A stretch of 25,218 nucleotides of DNA from DATCKG01 sp036562385 (GCA_036562385.1 DATCKG010000044.1:1-25218), one strand, 5' to 3'. Numbered from the stretch's first letter, positions 15,736-24,178 are shown. Numbers and translations are program-made. The notes: generated by a model not told the origin, from the letters alone.

Positions 15736-16488
15736 TCAGGTATGGTCCTTGATGAACTTGAGGATCCGTTCCAGAATCAGTTCCTTGTCGTTGTCCAGGG
15801 TCGCCACGTGGTAGGAGTTCTCCAGCCAGAGCAGCTCCTTGTCTTTACTCTTGATGTGATCGTAAATGTACGGACCGTTCATGGGATCGACCACGTGATC
15901 CTCCCGGGACTGGATGATCAGTGCCGGGCACTGGACCCGCGGGAGCATCGCCGCGGTGACGGCGGTCAGGGCAAACAGATGCTTGATGGCCGCCACCGGC
16001 GTCACCTCGTACGCCAGTTCCTTGACACCGGGCGCCTTGATGTCGCTGCCGATGCCGGGCAGGAATTCCGGCGCGTCCGGCTGGAAGGCCACGGCCGCGT
16101 GATCCGGTGCGTTGATCACCACTGGCGCGTTGATAGGGATGATTCCGGCAAACCGTTCCGGGAACTGTCCGGCGGCCCACAACGTCAGCGTACCGCCCAT
16201 GGACAGACCGGTCATAAACAGCGTGTCGCAGTGGCTCTCCAGCCACCGCATGGCCTGGACGATGTCATGGGTCCAGTCCGCGGCGGTGGCCTTGGCCATG
16301 TCCTCCGGTGAGGTTCCGTGGCCCTTCAGCCGGGGCAGCGCCACCGTGTACCCGGCCCGGGCGAGACCGTCGGCAAGAAAACGCATGGATTGAGCCGTAC
16401 CGGTAAACCCGTGGGAAACCAGAACGCCTACCCGGTTTCCTATGCAGTAGAAGGGTTCAGCACCTGGCATGATGGCAACTTCGGACAC
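15736..16488 (-). CDS. Alpha/beta-hydrolase, carboxylesterase/monoacylglycerol lipase-like (Est30-like)
   Basis: A 250-aa cytoplasmic esterase. VLVSHGFTGTAQSM holds the oxyanion region, GLSMGG carries nucleophile Ser96, and Asp197 (SREDHVVDP) and His227 (NSYHVATLD) complete the triad. Length and spacing closely match Est30 of Geobacillus stearothermophilus, which hydrolyses short to medium acyl esters. The GTG start at 16488 has AAGGAG 9 nt upstream. The physiological substrate is unknown. The gene is separated from the glycosyltransferase cluster by about 180 nt, so it need not belong to it. Confidence 0.92.
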   Translation of the reverse strand: MSEVAIMPGAEPFYCIGNRVGVLVSHGFTGTAQSMRFLADGLARAGYTVALPRLKGHGTSPEDMAKATAADWTHDIVQAMRWLESHCDTLFMTGLSMGGTLTLWAAGQFPERFAGIIPINAPVVINAPDHAAVAFQPDAPEFLPGIGSDIKAPGVKELAYEVTPVAAIKHLFALTAVTAAMLPRVQCPALIIQSREDHVVDPMNGPYIYDHIKSKDKELLWLENSYHVATLDNDKELILERILKFIKDHT

Positions 16489-16619
16489 GTGCAGTCACTC
16501 CTTCCTGTCTTAACGGTTCTCACCGGAGTTCGGCGATCTGCTGGACCCGGTTCCTCTGTTGTTTCTTCGCAATACACAAAACCAATACCTGCTAACCTTT
16601 CTCCCGTCTTACGCGCTCA

Positions 16620-16640
16620 GGCAGCCCGCGACGGGCTGCC
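16620..16640. terminator. Hairpin downstream of the methyltransferase gene
   Basis: GGCAGCCCG (16620-16628) pairs perfectly over 9 bp with CGGGCTGCC (16632-16640) around CGA. It lies 27 nt past the methyltransferase stop, at the end of the glycosyltransferase cluster, but has no T-run. It may be a weak or Rho-dependent end or a 3' stabiliser. Confidence 0.4.
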
Positions 16641-16666
16641 CGTACCATCCGAAATGCAATTCTCCA

Positions 16667-17335
16667 TTAGACCGGAACCGCGTGGTAGCAGATCCGGCCC
16701 ATGCAGGTACCCGGGTCGAAGTCCCAGCTGGCAATTTGTGAGACGTGAAATCCCACAGTCCGCAGCATGGCGTCCAGGCACTTCCGGTTAGGACCCCACC
16801 AGTTGGTGGGATCGTTGTTCAGCTCGTTCTTCTCGTAGAACACCATGCAGGGAAGATGGCGGATCCGCTCGTCGATGTGGGTCTCAATCAGGGCGGTGCC
16901 CCGGGTCACCAGCCTTACCCGGCGCAGTGCCTCCATGGGATCCTTGGTGTGATAAAGCACGCCAGCGAAAATCACGAAATCGAAGGGAGGCAGTGTCAGG
17001 AACTCATCGGAAAAAAGGTCCATCTGCCGGAAGTCGATGGGATAAACCTCGTGCTCCAGCAGAAAGCGCATCCCGTCCGTCATGTGAGTGTCAATTGCTA
17101 CCACCCGGCTGGCGTTCCGCAGCAGAGCAGCGACCGAATAGCCGCCGTCATTGGCGCCGATGTCCAGTACCGTCTTGCCGGTCAGGTCCGCCGGAAACCG
17201 CCACTTCACCAACTCTTGCATGAGCGGCACCGGTTTAGTGCCGCGGGTGGTGTAGCCGTCCCCCAGGGGCACCGAATGCCACCAGCGGATCGCCTGGGAA
17301 CGCCGGTACAGTTCAGCGGGCGGTAACTTGGGCAT
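16667..17335 (-). CDS. SAM-dependent methyltransferase (CmoB/DUF1698-like fold)
   Basis: A 222-aa class I methyltransferase. Motif I is VLDIGANDGGYS (56-67), followed by VVAIDTH and the post-II segment FAGVLYHTKDPMEALRRV, which resembles CmoB-type and many sugar O-methyltransferase proteins. The start is ATG 17335, with GAGGAGG upstream, and overlaps the end of the 770-aa glycosyltransferase by 23 nt. It is the last gene of the cluster, so methylation of the glycan (for example capping a 6-deoxyhexose) is more likely than tRNA modification, but this is inference from position. The W-G-P-N-R-K-C-L-D-A-M region near the C-terminus is also common in methyltransferases found in glycan loci. Confidence 0.85.
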   Translation of the reverse strand: MPKLPPAELYRRSQAIRWWHSVPLGDGYTTRGTKPVPLMQELVKWRFPADLTGKTVLDIGANDGGYSVAALLRNASRVVAIDTHMTDGMRFLLEHEVYPIDFRQMDLFSDEFLTLPPFDFVIFAGVLYHTKDPMEALRRVRLVTRGTALIETHIDERIRHLPCMVFYEKNELNNDPTNWWGPNRKCLDAMLRTVGFHVSQIASWDFDPGTCMGRICYHAVPV

Positions 17336-19625
17336 GGGACTCGCCTCCTCTGGGGTTCCCGGGTTGGCAGAGCAGAAGCAGTTCCCGCTGTGCGATGCGG
17401 GCCGCCTCCGCCCACGTATGGTGTGCATGCACGATCTCAGCCGCCCGCCGACCCATGGCGACCAGGGTCTCCCGTTCCAGGTACGCCCAGCGCATGGCCT
17501 CCCGCAACTTCGGCAACGGAATCTGACACCCCACCGCCGCTCCCGTAAGCGGCATTCCGCTCACCTCCCGCCCAAGTGAGATAGGCACCGCGTCCACCAG
17601 GATAGCGGTGTCTGGCCGGGCGTAGTCCAGGGCCGGACCAAAGCGGGGCAAGATGGCCGGGGTACCGCAGGCCATGGCCTCCAACGCCGGCATGCAAAAG
17701 CCCTCGGCCCGGTAGGGCGCCACCAGGCAGTGGGCCCGGCGGTATAGATCCGCCAGTTCCTCATCGGACAGGACCCGGTCGACCAGCCTCACCTGCCGCC
17801 TCATCCCGGCGGTGGCGGCCTCCGCCTGGCGGATCCTGTCCCTGCCGTTGATCCCCCGGTAGAAGGTGTCCGACCCGAAATCCTTCACGATGAAAACCAC
17901 CGGTTCATCGGGCCCAAACTCCGTAAGAAACGCCTCCAGGGCCAGGTCATACCCCTTCCGCCAGATAGTGCCGCCCACGTACAGGAACGTAAACAGCTCC
18001 GCCGGGCCCAGCGCCCCTTCGGACCTCCCCGCCGGCCGGAACACGTCGGGATTGATGCCGCAGGGCACCACCTTCACCCGCTCCGGCGGCAGGCCGGACG
18101 CCACCACACCCTGCCGGACCCATTCCGAATAGACCCAGATCTGATCCGCTGCCCGCAGTTTTTTCTCCCAGGTCTCCGGCAGGGGACCATACTCCCACGG
18201 CAGCATCACCACCAGCCTCCCCTGCTCTGGCGGTTCTAGGTCAGGCGGCCAGCCATGCCGCACCGTGACGGCCACCTCTGCCAGGGGATGCCACAGCCGC
18301 TCCGCCAGGGGGCGGAAGGTCTCCTGCCCCGGCGGATGGTAGCTCTGGGGCTCCGTGGGAATCGCGGACAGGTCCCACCCGGCCTCCAGCAACCGGAGGC
18401 CCAGTTCCCGGTTGACCCGGGCCAGGCTGGAAGCGGTGAACCAGGAGCCCTCCCAGCGGAGCCCGCAGGCCGCCCGCCCGGAGGACGGCACCGTACGTAC
18501 CGGGGGCGTACTCTGCTCATAGAGCCGGTTCACCAACCGGACGGCGGCGGCCGACCGGCCTCGGGCGAAGCCCCGCAGCCCCAGGCGGTCCAGTATCGTA
18601 ACGTGGAAGCGGTGCGTGGCAGCTAGCCGGAGCGGCTCCAGGTAATCCACGTTCAGATGCAGAGCGCTGATCCAGTCGGTCAGCGCCCCCTGCAGGTTCC
18701 CCTGCTGCGCCCGCAGCCGTCCGCGCAGGGTCAGGGCCCGGTAGCTCAGTTCCCCGCCGCCGCTTACCCAGGGCCCTTCTTCCGGGGGTTCCTTTGCCTC
18801 CAGCAGCCGGGTGATCCCCTGCTCCGCCCGGCGCAGGTCGCCCTGCACCAGCGGAGCCAGGGCCCTCAGCAGCTTCACCTCACCATATCCGCGGCAGGAA
18901 AGTGCTTTCTCCGACCAGTAGTCCAGCAGCCGGATGTCTCCCGCCGCCAGGGCCGCCGCCATGCCATTGCGCACCGCCAGCCCGGCAAGGCCCGGTGCCC
19001 GCTCGGCGGTCAGGCGGAAGAGTTGCTCGAGCAGGAAATGGCCTACCCGACGATCTCCGGCCAACAGCGTCCGCACCGCCTGGTACAGCATGACCCATCC
19101 TTGCTCCTCCCGGGTGGAAGGAGGTTCGACGGGGGGAATTCCCTCGCTCTCTACCGGCAGGTCCAGGAAGGCGGGGGGAGCGCCCGCTCCCGCTCGGGTA
19201 GCGATCCACCGGGGCTCCAGAGTGATCAAAGTGAGCCCCGCTCCGATGGGATAGTGGACAGGCAACAGCCGGGTGCCCGGATCCATCTGTGCGATCTCCC
19301 GCAGTACGTGGTACCGGCCGCCCATCAGCAAGAACTCGCCAGGCCGCAGCCAGAGCAGAAAGTCGTAGCGGGTCCCATCCTTGGGGATCCGGCCAGCCTC
19401 CAGGTCCCGGGGCGAAGGCAGCCGGTGCAGTCTTGTCACCGGCAGGCCGGGCTTCCTGAACCGGAACTCCCGGGGTGCGATCAGGCCGTCCACCGCCGGA
19501 ATGGGGGAGAGCAGCAGGGGCTCCAAATTCTCCTCGTTCCGGTGCCCCAACAGGAGCATTCCCACCAACCGGACCTCCACCGGCTCGGCCCGGCCGTCCC
19601 AGTTACTCTGCCGCCAGACGGCCAC
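17313..19625 (-). CDS. Three-part glycosyltransferase: degenerate GT2-like domain, helical repeats, GT4 domain
   Basis: A 770-aa protein. The C-terminal part (about 390-750) is a GT4 (GT-B) glycosyltransferase: VYSEWVRQGVVASGLPPERVKVVPCGINPDVF is family-typical in its short blocks, and the E-x7-E motif is EGFCMPALE (Glu641/Glu649). The middle (about 170-345) is Leu/Ala-rich and helical, like TPR repeats. The N-terminal 150 residues recall a GT2 domain, but the DxD-type motif seen in the neighbouring GT2 gene (DADE) here reads RPGE (94-97), so this domain is probably inactive. The GTG start overlaps the preceding GT4 gene by 23 nt, with GAGGGGAGG beside it. No signal peptide or membrane segment. 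It likely adds a sugar to the cluster's glycan or protein in the cytoplasm. Donor and acceptor are unknown. Confidence 0.85.
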   Translation of the reverse strand: MAVWRQSNWDGRAEPVEVRLVGMLLLGHRNEENLEPLLLSPIPAVDGLIAPREFRFRKPGLPVTRLHRLPSPRDLEAGRIPKDGTRYDFLLWLRPGEFLLMGGRYHVLREIAQMDPGTRLLPVHYPIGAGLTLITLEPRWIATRAGAGAPPAFLDLPVESEGIPPVEPPSTREEQGWVMLYQAVRTLLAGDRRVGHFLLEQLFRLTAERAPGLAGLAVRNGMAAALAAGDIRLLDYWSEKALSCRGYGEVKLLRALAPLVQGDLRRAEQGITRLLEAKEPPEEGPWVSGGGELSYRALTLRGRLRAQQGNLQGALTDWISALHLNVDYLEPLRLAATHRFHVTILDRLGLRGFARGRSAAAVRLVNRLYEQSTPPVRTVPSSGRAACGLRWEGSWFTASSLARVNRELGLRLLEAGWDLSAIPTEPQSYHPPGQETFRPLAERLWHPLAEVAVTVRHGWPPDLEPPEQGRLVVMLPWEYGPLPETWEKKLRAADQIWVYSEWVRQGVVASGLPPERVKVVPCGINPDVFRPAGRSEGALGPAELFTFLYVGGTIWRKGYDLALEAFLTEFGPDEPVVFIVKDFGSDTFYRGINGRDRIRQAEAATAGMRRQVRLVDRVLSDEELADLYRRAHCLVAPYRAEGFCMPALEAMACGTPAILPRFGPALDYARPDTAILVDAVPISLGREVSGMPLTGAAVGCQIPLPKLREAMRWAYLERETLVAMGRRAAEIVHAHHTWAEAARIAQRELLLLCQPGNPRGGESHAQVTAR

Positions 19626-20769
19626 GGCCTCCCCTCCTCTCCCGCCATACCCGCTCGATCTCCCGGGTCATGTCGGCCGCGATGACCCGGTTATCCCATC
19701 CTTCCACCACAGCCCGCCGGGCGGCCTCGCCTCGGGCACGGGCCTCACCGCGGTGGGTAAAGACGTGACGCATGAGGCGTCGCAGGGCGCCCACGTCCGG
19801 CGCCGCCCATGACAGCCCCCGGCAGATTTCCCGGGGTTCGTAGTCCGAGACCGGTTCCAGCCCGGTAATCCGTAGCGGATAGCCGGTGACCTCGGTCAGG
19901 AAATCCGTCTGACCGCCCCATGCGGTGCCGATCACCGGCAGCCCACAGGCCATAGCCTCCAGGTATGGCCGGCCGTATCCCTCCCCCCGGGAGGGCAACA
20001 CAAAGGCGTCTACCGCCGCGTATAGCCTCGGCATCTCGGCATCCGGCAAGTTCTGATCCAGTACCACCACGTCCGGGGTGGCTCGCTTCCAGCCAGCTAC
20101 CTGGCGGAGGACATAGTGCAGTTCGCCGAGCACGTTGGTCTGCTGGGCAATCTGGCCCACCTTCAGGTAGAGTGTCACGTCCTCATCGGGGTGGAACTCT
20201 TGGCAGTAGGCCGTCAGTAGCAGATCCCAGCCCTTTCGTCCGTGCCAGTCAAATACAGAAAGGAAGGCAAATCCCCTCCGGCGGGCCAGGGGCAGCGGCG
20301 CCACACCGGGACGGAACAGGTCCGTGTCGATACCGCCCCTCAGCACCCGCACTTTTTCAGCCGGCAGACCAGAGGCGATGAACGCCTCCCGATTGTGAGT
20401 CGACGGCACCCACACCTCGTCAAAGCAGTCGCAGTGGACCACCCACTCCGGTTTGATCCGACCGGTCTCAAACATGGTCCGCAGCACAGCGCAGGGAAAC
20501 CCAGGCGGGCGGGGGACAGCAACAGGCGGCTGGGCCACCACCAGCACTGCCTCAGCCGGATCAACGGGAGTCTGCTCCAGTTCCTTCAGCCGGGCACGTT
20601 CCTCAGGTGGCAGGTCCTCAGGTGAGGCGGGACCGACATGCCAGATTTTCACCGGCACCTCCAGGTCCGCGAGCGCCTTGACCAGGCTCCGGCTCTCCGA
20701 GGCGTAACCGCTCAGGTTGTAAAACACCGACTGGTAGATCACTGCCGGCCTTGAGCTGTTCGCAGCCAT
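19603..20769 (-). CDS. GT4-family glycosyltransferase
   Basis: A 388-aa GT-B enzyme. The N-terminal acceptor half begins VIYQSVFYNLSGYASESR, and the donor half holds VFDWHGRKGWDLLL and the E-x7-E motif EGYGRPYLE (Glu263/Glu271) followed by AMACGLPVIGTAWGG. GT4 enzymes transfer sugars from nucleotide donors with retention of configuration. The ATG at 20769 has AGGGGGG upstream and lies 12 nt after the GDP-mannose dehydratase stop, and its end overlaps the next glycosyltransferase by 23 nt, so the genes are co-transcribed. GDP-mannose or a GDP-6-deoxyhexose donor is suggested by the neighbour but not shown. Confidence 0.92.
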   Translation of the reverse strand: MAANSSRPAVIYQSVFYNLSGYASESRSLVKALADLEVPVKIWHVGPASPEDLPPEERARLKELEQTPVDPAEAVLVVAQPPVAVPRPPGFPCAVLRTMFETGRIKPEWVVHCDCFDEVWVPSTHNREAFIASGLPAEKVRVLRGGIDTDLFRPGVAPLPLARRRGFAFLSVFDWHGRKGWDLLLTAYCQEFHPDEDVTLYLKVGQIAQQTNVLGELHYVLRQVAGWKRATPDVVVLDQNLPDAEMPRLYAAVDAFVLPSRGEGYGRPYLEAMACGLPVIGTAWGGQTDFLTEVTGYPLRITGLEPVSDYEPREICRGLSWAAPDVGALRRLMRHVFTHRGEARARGEAARRAVVEGWDNRVIAADMTREIERVWRERRGGRGRLAAE

Positions 20770-20781
20770 GCCGCTGCCCCC

Positions 20782-21750
20782 CTATCGACCGGTCCCGTCC
20801 CGCAGCCGCTTCAAATCAGCCTCCACCATCATCGCCACCAGATCCGGGAAGCGGACGGTGGGCTCCCAGCCCAGCACCCGCCGGGCCTTTGACGCGTCGC
20901 CCACCAGGGCGTCCACCTCGGCGGGACGGAACAAGGACGGATCTACCACCACGTAATCCTGCCAGTTCAGCCCCACATGGGCAAAAGCCAGTTCCACAAA
21001 CTCCCGTACCGAATGGGTCTCGCCGGTGGCTATCACGTAGTCATCGGGGTAGGGCTGCTGCAGCATCAGCCACATCGCCCGCACGTAGTCCCCCGCAAAC
21101 CCCCAGTCCCGCCGGGCGTCCAGGTTTCCCAGCCGCAATTCCCGGGCCAACCCCAGTTTAATCCGGGCCACGCCCTCGCTGATCTTCCGGGTCACAAACT
21201 CCGAACCCCGCCGGGGGGACTCGTGGTTGAAGAGGATGCCGCAGCAGGCAAACAGGTTGTAGCTTTCCCGGTAGTTGACCGTGATCCAGTGACCGTAGAG
21301 TTTGGCCACCCCGTACGGGCTGCGGGGATAAAAGGGCGTCTTCTCGTTCTGCGGCGTCTCCTGCGCCTTGCCGTACATCTCGCTGCTGGAGGCCTGATAG
21401 AAGCGAATGGAAGGATTGACGGTGCGGATCGCCTCCAGAAGCCGGGTTACCCCCAGGCCGGTGACATCCCCGGTCAGCAGCGGCTGCCGCCAGGAGGTGC
21501 CCACAAACGACTGGGCCGCGAGGTTGTAGACCTCATCCGGCTGCACCTTCTCCAGTACCCGGATCAGCGACGCCTGGTCCAGCAGGTCCCCGTCTTCCAG
21601 CCGCAGGTCTTTCAAGTGGCGGATGCGGTCCAGGTTCGGCTGACTCGTCCTCCGCCGGAGGCCCACCACCGTGTAGCCCCGTTCCAGTAGAAACTCAGCC
21701 AGATACGAACCGTCCTGGCCGGTGATGCCGGTAATCAGTGCGGTCGGCAT
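20782..21750 (-). CDS. gmd: GDP-mannose 4,6-dehydratase
   Basis: A 322-aa short-chain dehydrogenase-type enzyme converting GDP-D-mannose to GDP-4-dehydro-6-deoxy-D-mannose, the precursor of GDP-fucose, GDP-rhamnose and related sugars. Visible are the NAD(P)-binding GITGQDGSY (8-16), ASSSEMYG with Ser/Glu near 123-124, and YPRSPYGVAK with catalytic Tyr146 and Lys150; NHESPRRG and VTRKI are GMD hallmarks. The start is ATG 21750, with GGAGGAGGT 9 nt upstream; the open frame to 21837 is spurious. No reductase (Rmd) or epimerase-reductase (WcaG/Fcl) gene is in the window, so the final sugar cannot be named. It lies inside the glycosyltransferase cluster. Confidence 0.94.
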   Translation of the reverse strand: MPTALITGITGQDGSYLAEFLLERGYTVVGLRRRTSQPNLDRIRHLKDLRLEDGDLLDQASLIRVLEKVQPDEVYNLAAQSFVGTSWRQPLLTGDVTGLGVTRLLEAIRTVNPSIRFYQASSSEMYGKAQETPQNEKTPFYPRSPYGVAKLYGHWITVNYRESYNLFACCGILFNHESPRRGSEFVTRKISEGVARIKLGLARELRLGNLDARRDWGFAGDYVRAMWLMLQQPYPDDYVIATGETHSVREFVELAFAHVGLNWQDYVVVDPSLFRPAEVDALVGDASKARRVLGWEPTVRFPDLVAMMVEADLKRLRDGTGR

Positions 21751-21830
21751 GGGCCCGGACCTCCTCCGCTGCGTTGGCTTTCGTCGGTGACCAGGGTATG
21801 CAGGGGCCCGTGGCAGGGGCCATCGGGAGA

Positions 21831-23423
21831 TCACCACTCGCCCAGGCGTTCCTTCCGCACCAACTCCACGAGCACCGAGCCTCGGGGCAGGTTCCGGGCC
21901 AGCCGGGTGAGTTCCGCTTCTGGTTCGTCCCAGAGCAGCCCGGCCAGAGTGGTGTAAAGTTCCCGTAGCTGGCTCCGGTCAGCCGTCAGCCTTCGGATCC
22001 CGGCCCGGTCCTCCGTCTTCAGATAGCAGTACAGGGTCAGGGCACGGATATGGAGGAAAAGGGCCGTGCCCTCCCAGACTTCCTGCCCGCAGAGAGCCAG
22101 CGCCTCCGGGTACCGCCCCAGTTTCGCCAGCACCAGTGCATAGACGTAGGCAGCGGGGCGGTTCATCTCACCGGTACTGGCCAGCGGCTTCAGCCGCTCC
22201 AGGGCCGGCTCGTAGCACCCCGTCCGGGCCAGCAGCAGGGCCTGCATGACCTGATCCGACGGGGAGTTGCCCGGGAAGTGGCGATTGAGGACTTGCAGGA
22301 GCGCCTGCTCATCGCCCCTGGCCGCCAACAACCGGCATAGCTGCTGCAGCGGCGCCAGCCACCCCGGCCGTGCCGCCGCCGCCCGGGCAAAAGCTTCCTG
22401 AGCCTCCTGGTCCCTTCCCACCCGCAAGAGGGCCATGCCCAGCATGTAATCGGCCTTGCTGTTGCCCAGTTCCGGCTCGGTACTGGCGTAAGGCGGGCAG
22501 GGGGCGGGCCCCCTTGCCCGGCAGGCCTCAAAGGCCCGGATCGCCGCGTCCCACTGCCCCAGGGCGCCGTGGACCATGCCCAGCAGGTAGTGCAAGTCCG
22601 TGTAGTCCGGGTAATCACGGATCCCCTGCCGCAGCACCTCCAGCGCGGCCGCCCGCCGCCCCAGCCGGTTCAGCGTGTCCGCATACCACTTGATCAGCGC
22701 CGGCCGCCAGGGCGCCTCCGCCGGCGCCCTGGCCAATGCGGCCCCGAAGGCGGCCGCGGCCCGGCGATCTGCGCCGGATCGCATGTGTTCCCGCCCCAGG
22801 TTGAACAGCAGAAACGGGTCGCCCGGTCTGGCCGCCAGGCTCGCTTCCAGGAGCCGGATATTCCGCTGCCTCTTATTTTGTGCCCGTACGTACTCATCCA
22901 AGTAGCCATAATGGAGAATCGTCAGCGGACTGTGGCGCACCACAGCCTGGGGGTTCACCGCTTGAATCACGGGCAGGATCTGCTCGTGGACCCTGCCCAC
23001 AAACCGGTAAGCAGGCCGGCGGCGGAACAGCCGAAAAACCGGGTCACACTGGTACTGGGGGTCAGCCGGCGATCCCAGTAGGTTTTTGACCGTCAGGAAG
23101 TACCCCTCGGTGCCCGGATCGGACAGGAGCAGCGGCAGGACATGGGTTTCCTCCGGCAGCAGGACCTCGTCGGCGTCCAGCACCAGCACCCAGTCACCAG
23201 TGGCCAGTTCCAGCGACGCGTTGCGGGCCGCCGCAAAATCGTTCTGCCAGGAAATCTGCCGGACCACGGCCCCGTAACGCCTGGCCACAGCCACGGTTTG
23301 GTCCTTGGAGCCGGTGTCCACGATGACGATCTCGTCCACCAGCCCCCGAACGCTGTCCAGGCACCGGGGCAGATCGCGCTCTTCATCCCGGACCACCATG
23401 CACAAGCTCAGCCGCTTCCCCAT
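21831..23423 (-). CDS. GT2-family glycosyltransferase with C-terminal TPR repeats (SunS-like)
   Basis: About 530 aa. Residues 5-230 are a GT2 (GT-A) domain: LCMVVRDEERDLPRCLDSV, VDEIVIVDTGSKDQT, WQNDFAAARN and the metal-binding DADE (83-86), with the acceptor-side segment FRLFRRRPAYRFVGRVHEQI. The rest is a series of TPR-like helical repeats. This architecture is seen in SunS-like peptide glycosyltransferases and in many cell-surface glycan loci, where the repeats bind the acceptor. ATG 23423 is preferred because GGGG lies about 8 nt before it; a GTG at 23429, overlapping the upstream stop as GTGA, is possible. No export signal. It is the second gene of the cluster and a candidate first-sugar transferase. 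Confidence 0.92.
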   Translation of the reverse strand: MGKRLSLCMVVRDEERDLPRCLDSVRGLVDEIVIVDTGSKDQTVAVARRYGAVVRQISWQNDFAAARNASLELATGDWVLVLDADEVLLPEETHVLPLLLSDPGTEGYFLTVKNLLGSPADPQYQCDPVFRLFRRRPAYRFVGRVHEQILPVIQAVNPQAVVRHSPLTILHYGYLDEYVRAQNKRQRNIRLLEASLAARPGDPFLLFNLGREHMRSGADRRAAAAFGAALARAPAEAPWRPALIKWYADTLNRLGRRAAALEVLRQGIRDYPDYTDLHYLLGMVHGALGQWDAAIRAFEACRARGPAPCPPYASTEPELGNSKADYMLGMALLRVGRDQEAQEAFARAAAARPGWLAPLQQLCRLLAARGDEQALLQVLNRHFPGNSPSDQVMQALLLARTGCYEPALERLKPLASTGEMNRPAAYVYALVLAKLGRYPEALALCGQEVWEGTALFLHIRALTLYCYLKTEDRAGIRRLTADRSQLRELYTTLAGLLWDEPEAELTRLARNLPRGSVLVELVRKERLGEW

Positions 23424-23425
23424 AC

Positions 23426-24067
23426 TCACACCCCACTGGGCGGAGCCGTCTGCAACTGCACGGAAACACCCCGGAAACGTAACCGCACCCGCTGCACCAC
23501 CGGCGGCCTCCCGCGCTGGTAAGTGATTGCTTCCGCCACCACGATGTCTTCGATCCGCCTGCCTGAAGCGTGCGGATGGATCCCGTTGGCGGAAGCCGTT
23601 TCGGCAGCATCCTTCTGCCGGTGCGGGAGCCGGATCCGGGTAGGCAGGAACCTGGGGCGGTTTTTCCTGCGCCAGTGCCGCGCCTTCCCCTTCGTCCCGG
23701 TCTCTTCGCTGGAGTCCGACCCGGGCGCCGGCACGTTGGCAGTGAATTCACCAGAGTCCGGGGCCGGTTCCACCTTGACGGGCGCCGGTTCCACCTCGAC
23801 AGGTACCGATTCCACCTCAACGGGTGCCGCTTCCACCTCGACGGGCGCCGGTTCGACGTCGACTGCGCCCGCTAACTCCTCCTCATCCGGTTGGGGTTTC
23901 ACAGCGTCACGAAACCTCGGGGCCATGAACGAAATGAGCGCAAATCCCGTGAGACCCACGAGCAGCCAAATCACCCCGGCAGGTCCTGTGGAGACGGCCG
24001 CGGCCAACACGAGGAGCCCAACGCCTCCAATCAGCAGAAATAGCCGGGGGCTGCGCAACCATTTCAT
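23426..24067 (-). CDS. Two-pass membrane protein with acidic heptad repeats
   Basis: A 213-aa protein. Two hydrophobic helices (about 10-26 and 30-48) are followed by five consecutive seven-residue units of the form V-x-V-E-x-x-P (69-103), then a basic stretch (HWRRKNRPRFLPTRIRLPHRQK) and a predicted beta-type end (IEDIVVAEAITY, VQRVRLRFRGVSVQL). I recognise no family. AAGAGGTGAG precedes the ATG. It is the first gene of the glycosyltransferase cluster, its stop overlaps the GT2 gene start region, and it is divergent from the SPOCS-like gene. A membrane scaffold or anchor for the glycosylation enzymes is possible. The repeats read as a rigid Pro/Glu/Val spacer. Confidence 0.75.
   Translation of the reverse strand: MKWLRSPRLFLLIGGVGLLVLAAAVSTGPAGVIWLLVGLTGFALISFMAPRFRDAVKPQPDEEELAGAVDVEPAPVEVEAAPVEVESVPVEVEPAPVKVEPAPDSGEFTANVPAPGSDSSEETGTKGKARHWRRKNRPRFLPTRIRLPHRQKDAAETASANGIHPHASGRRIEDIVVAEAITYQRGRPPVVQRVRLRFRGVSVQLQTAPPSGV
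23759..23863 (-). repeat. Five 21-bp tandem coding repeats
   Basis: Five consecutive 21-bp units encode VDVEPAP, VEVEAAP, VEVESVP, VEVEPAP and VKVEPAP. The DNA units differ by several bases each (GGGCGCCGGTTCCACCTCGA-type on the + strand). Copy number is likely to vary between strains. Confidence 0.8.
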
Positions 24068-24132
24068 CGGCTCACCTCTTTTCTTGTCTGCTTCATCTTA
24101 TTTGCCGCGGCCGGGTGTGGCACCCCATCAGG

Positions 24133-24151
24133 GTCAACATATTATGTTAAC
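24133..24151. promoter_or_regulatory. Near-perfect 19-bp palindrome in the divergent promoter region
   Basis: GTCAACATATTATGTTAAC is palindromic except for the third base pair and the central base. It is one of the most AT-rich stretches in the window. It contains CATATTAT on the + strand (24138-24145) and CATAATAT on the - strand, both resembling the CATAnnnT -10 elements of SigE/SigK mother-cell promoters. The + transcript would have a leader of about 27 nt. It could be an operator, a two-way promoter, or both. Confidence 0.45.
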
Positions 24152-24178
24152 AGATTGGATTAGGAGGGAAATCCTAGT

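Noticed and set aside
18657..19685. 342-codon + frame opposite the 770-aa glycosyltransferase
   Set aside because: Gln/Pro/Arg-rich shadow frame without start signals.
23700..23880. CRISPR-like array
   Set aside because: The repeats are contiguous 21-bp coding units without spacers, in frame with a protein.
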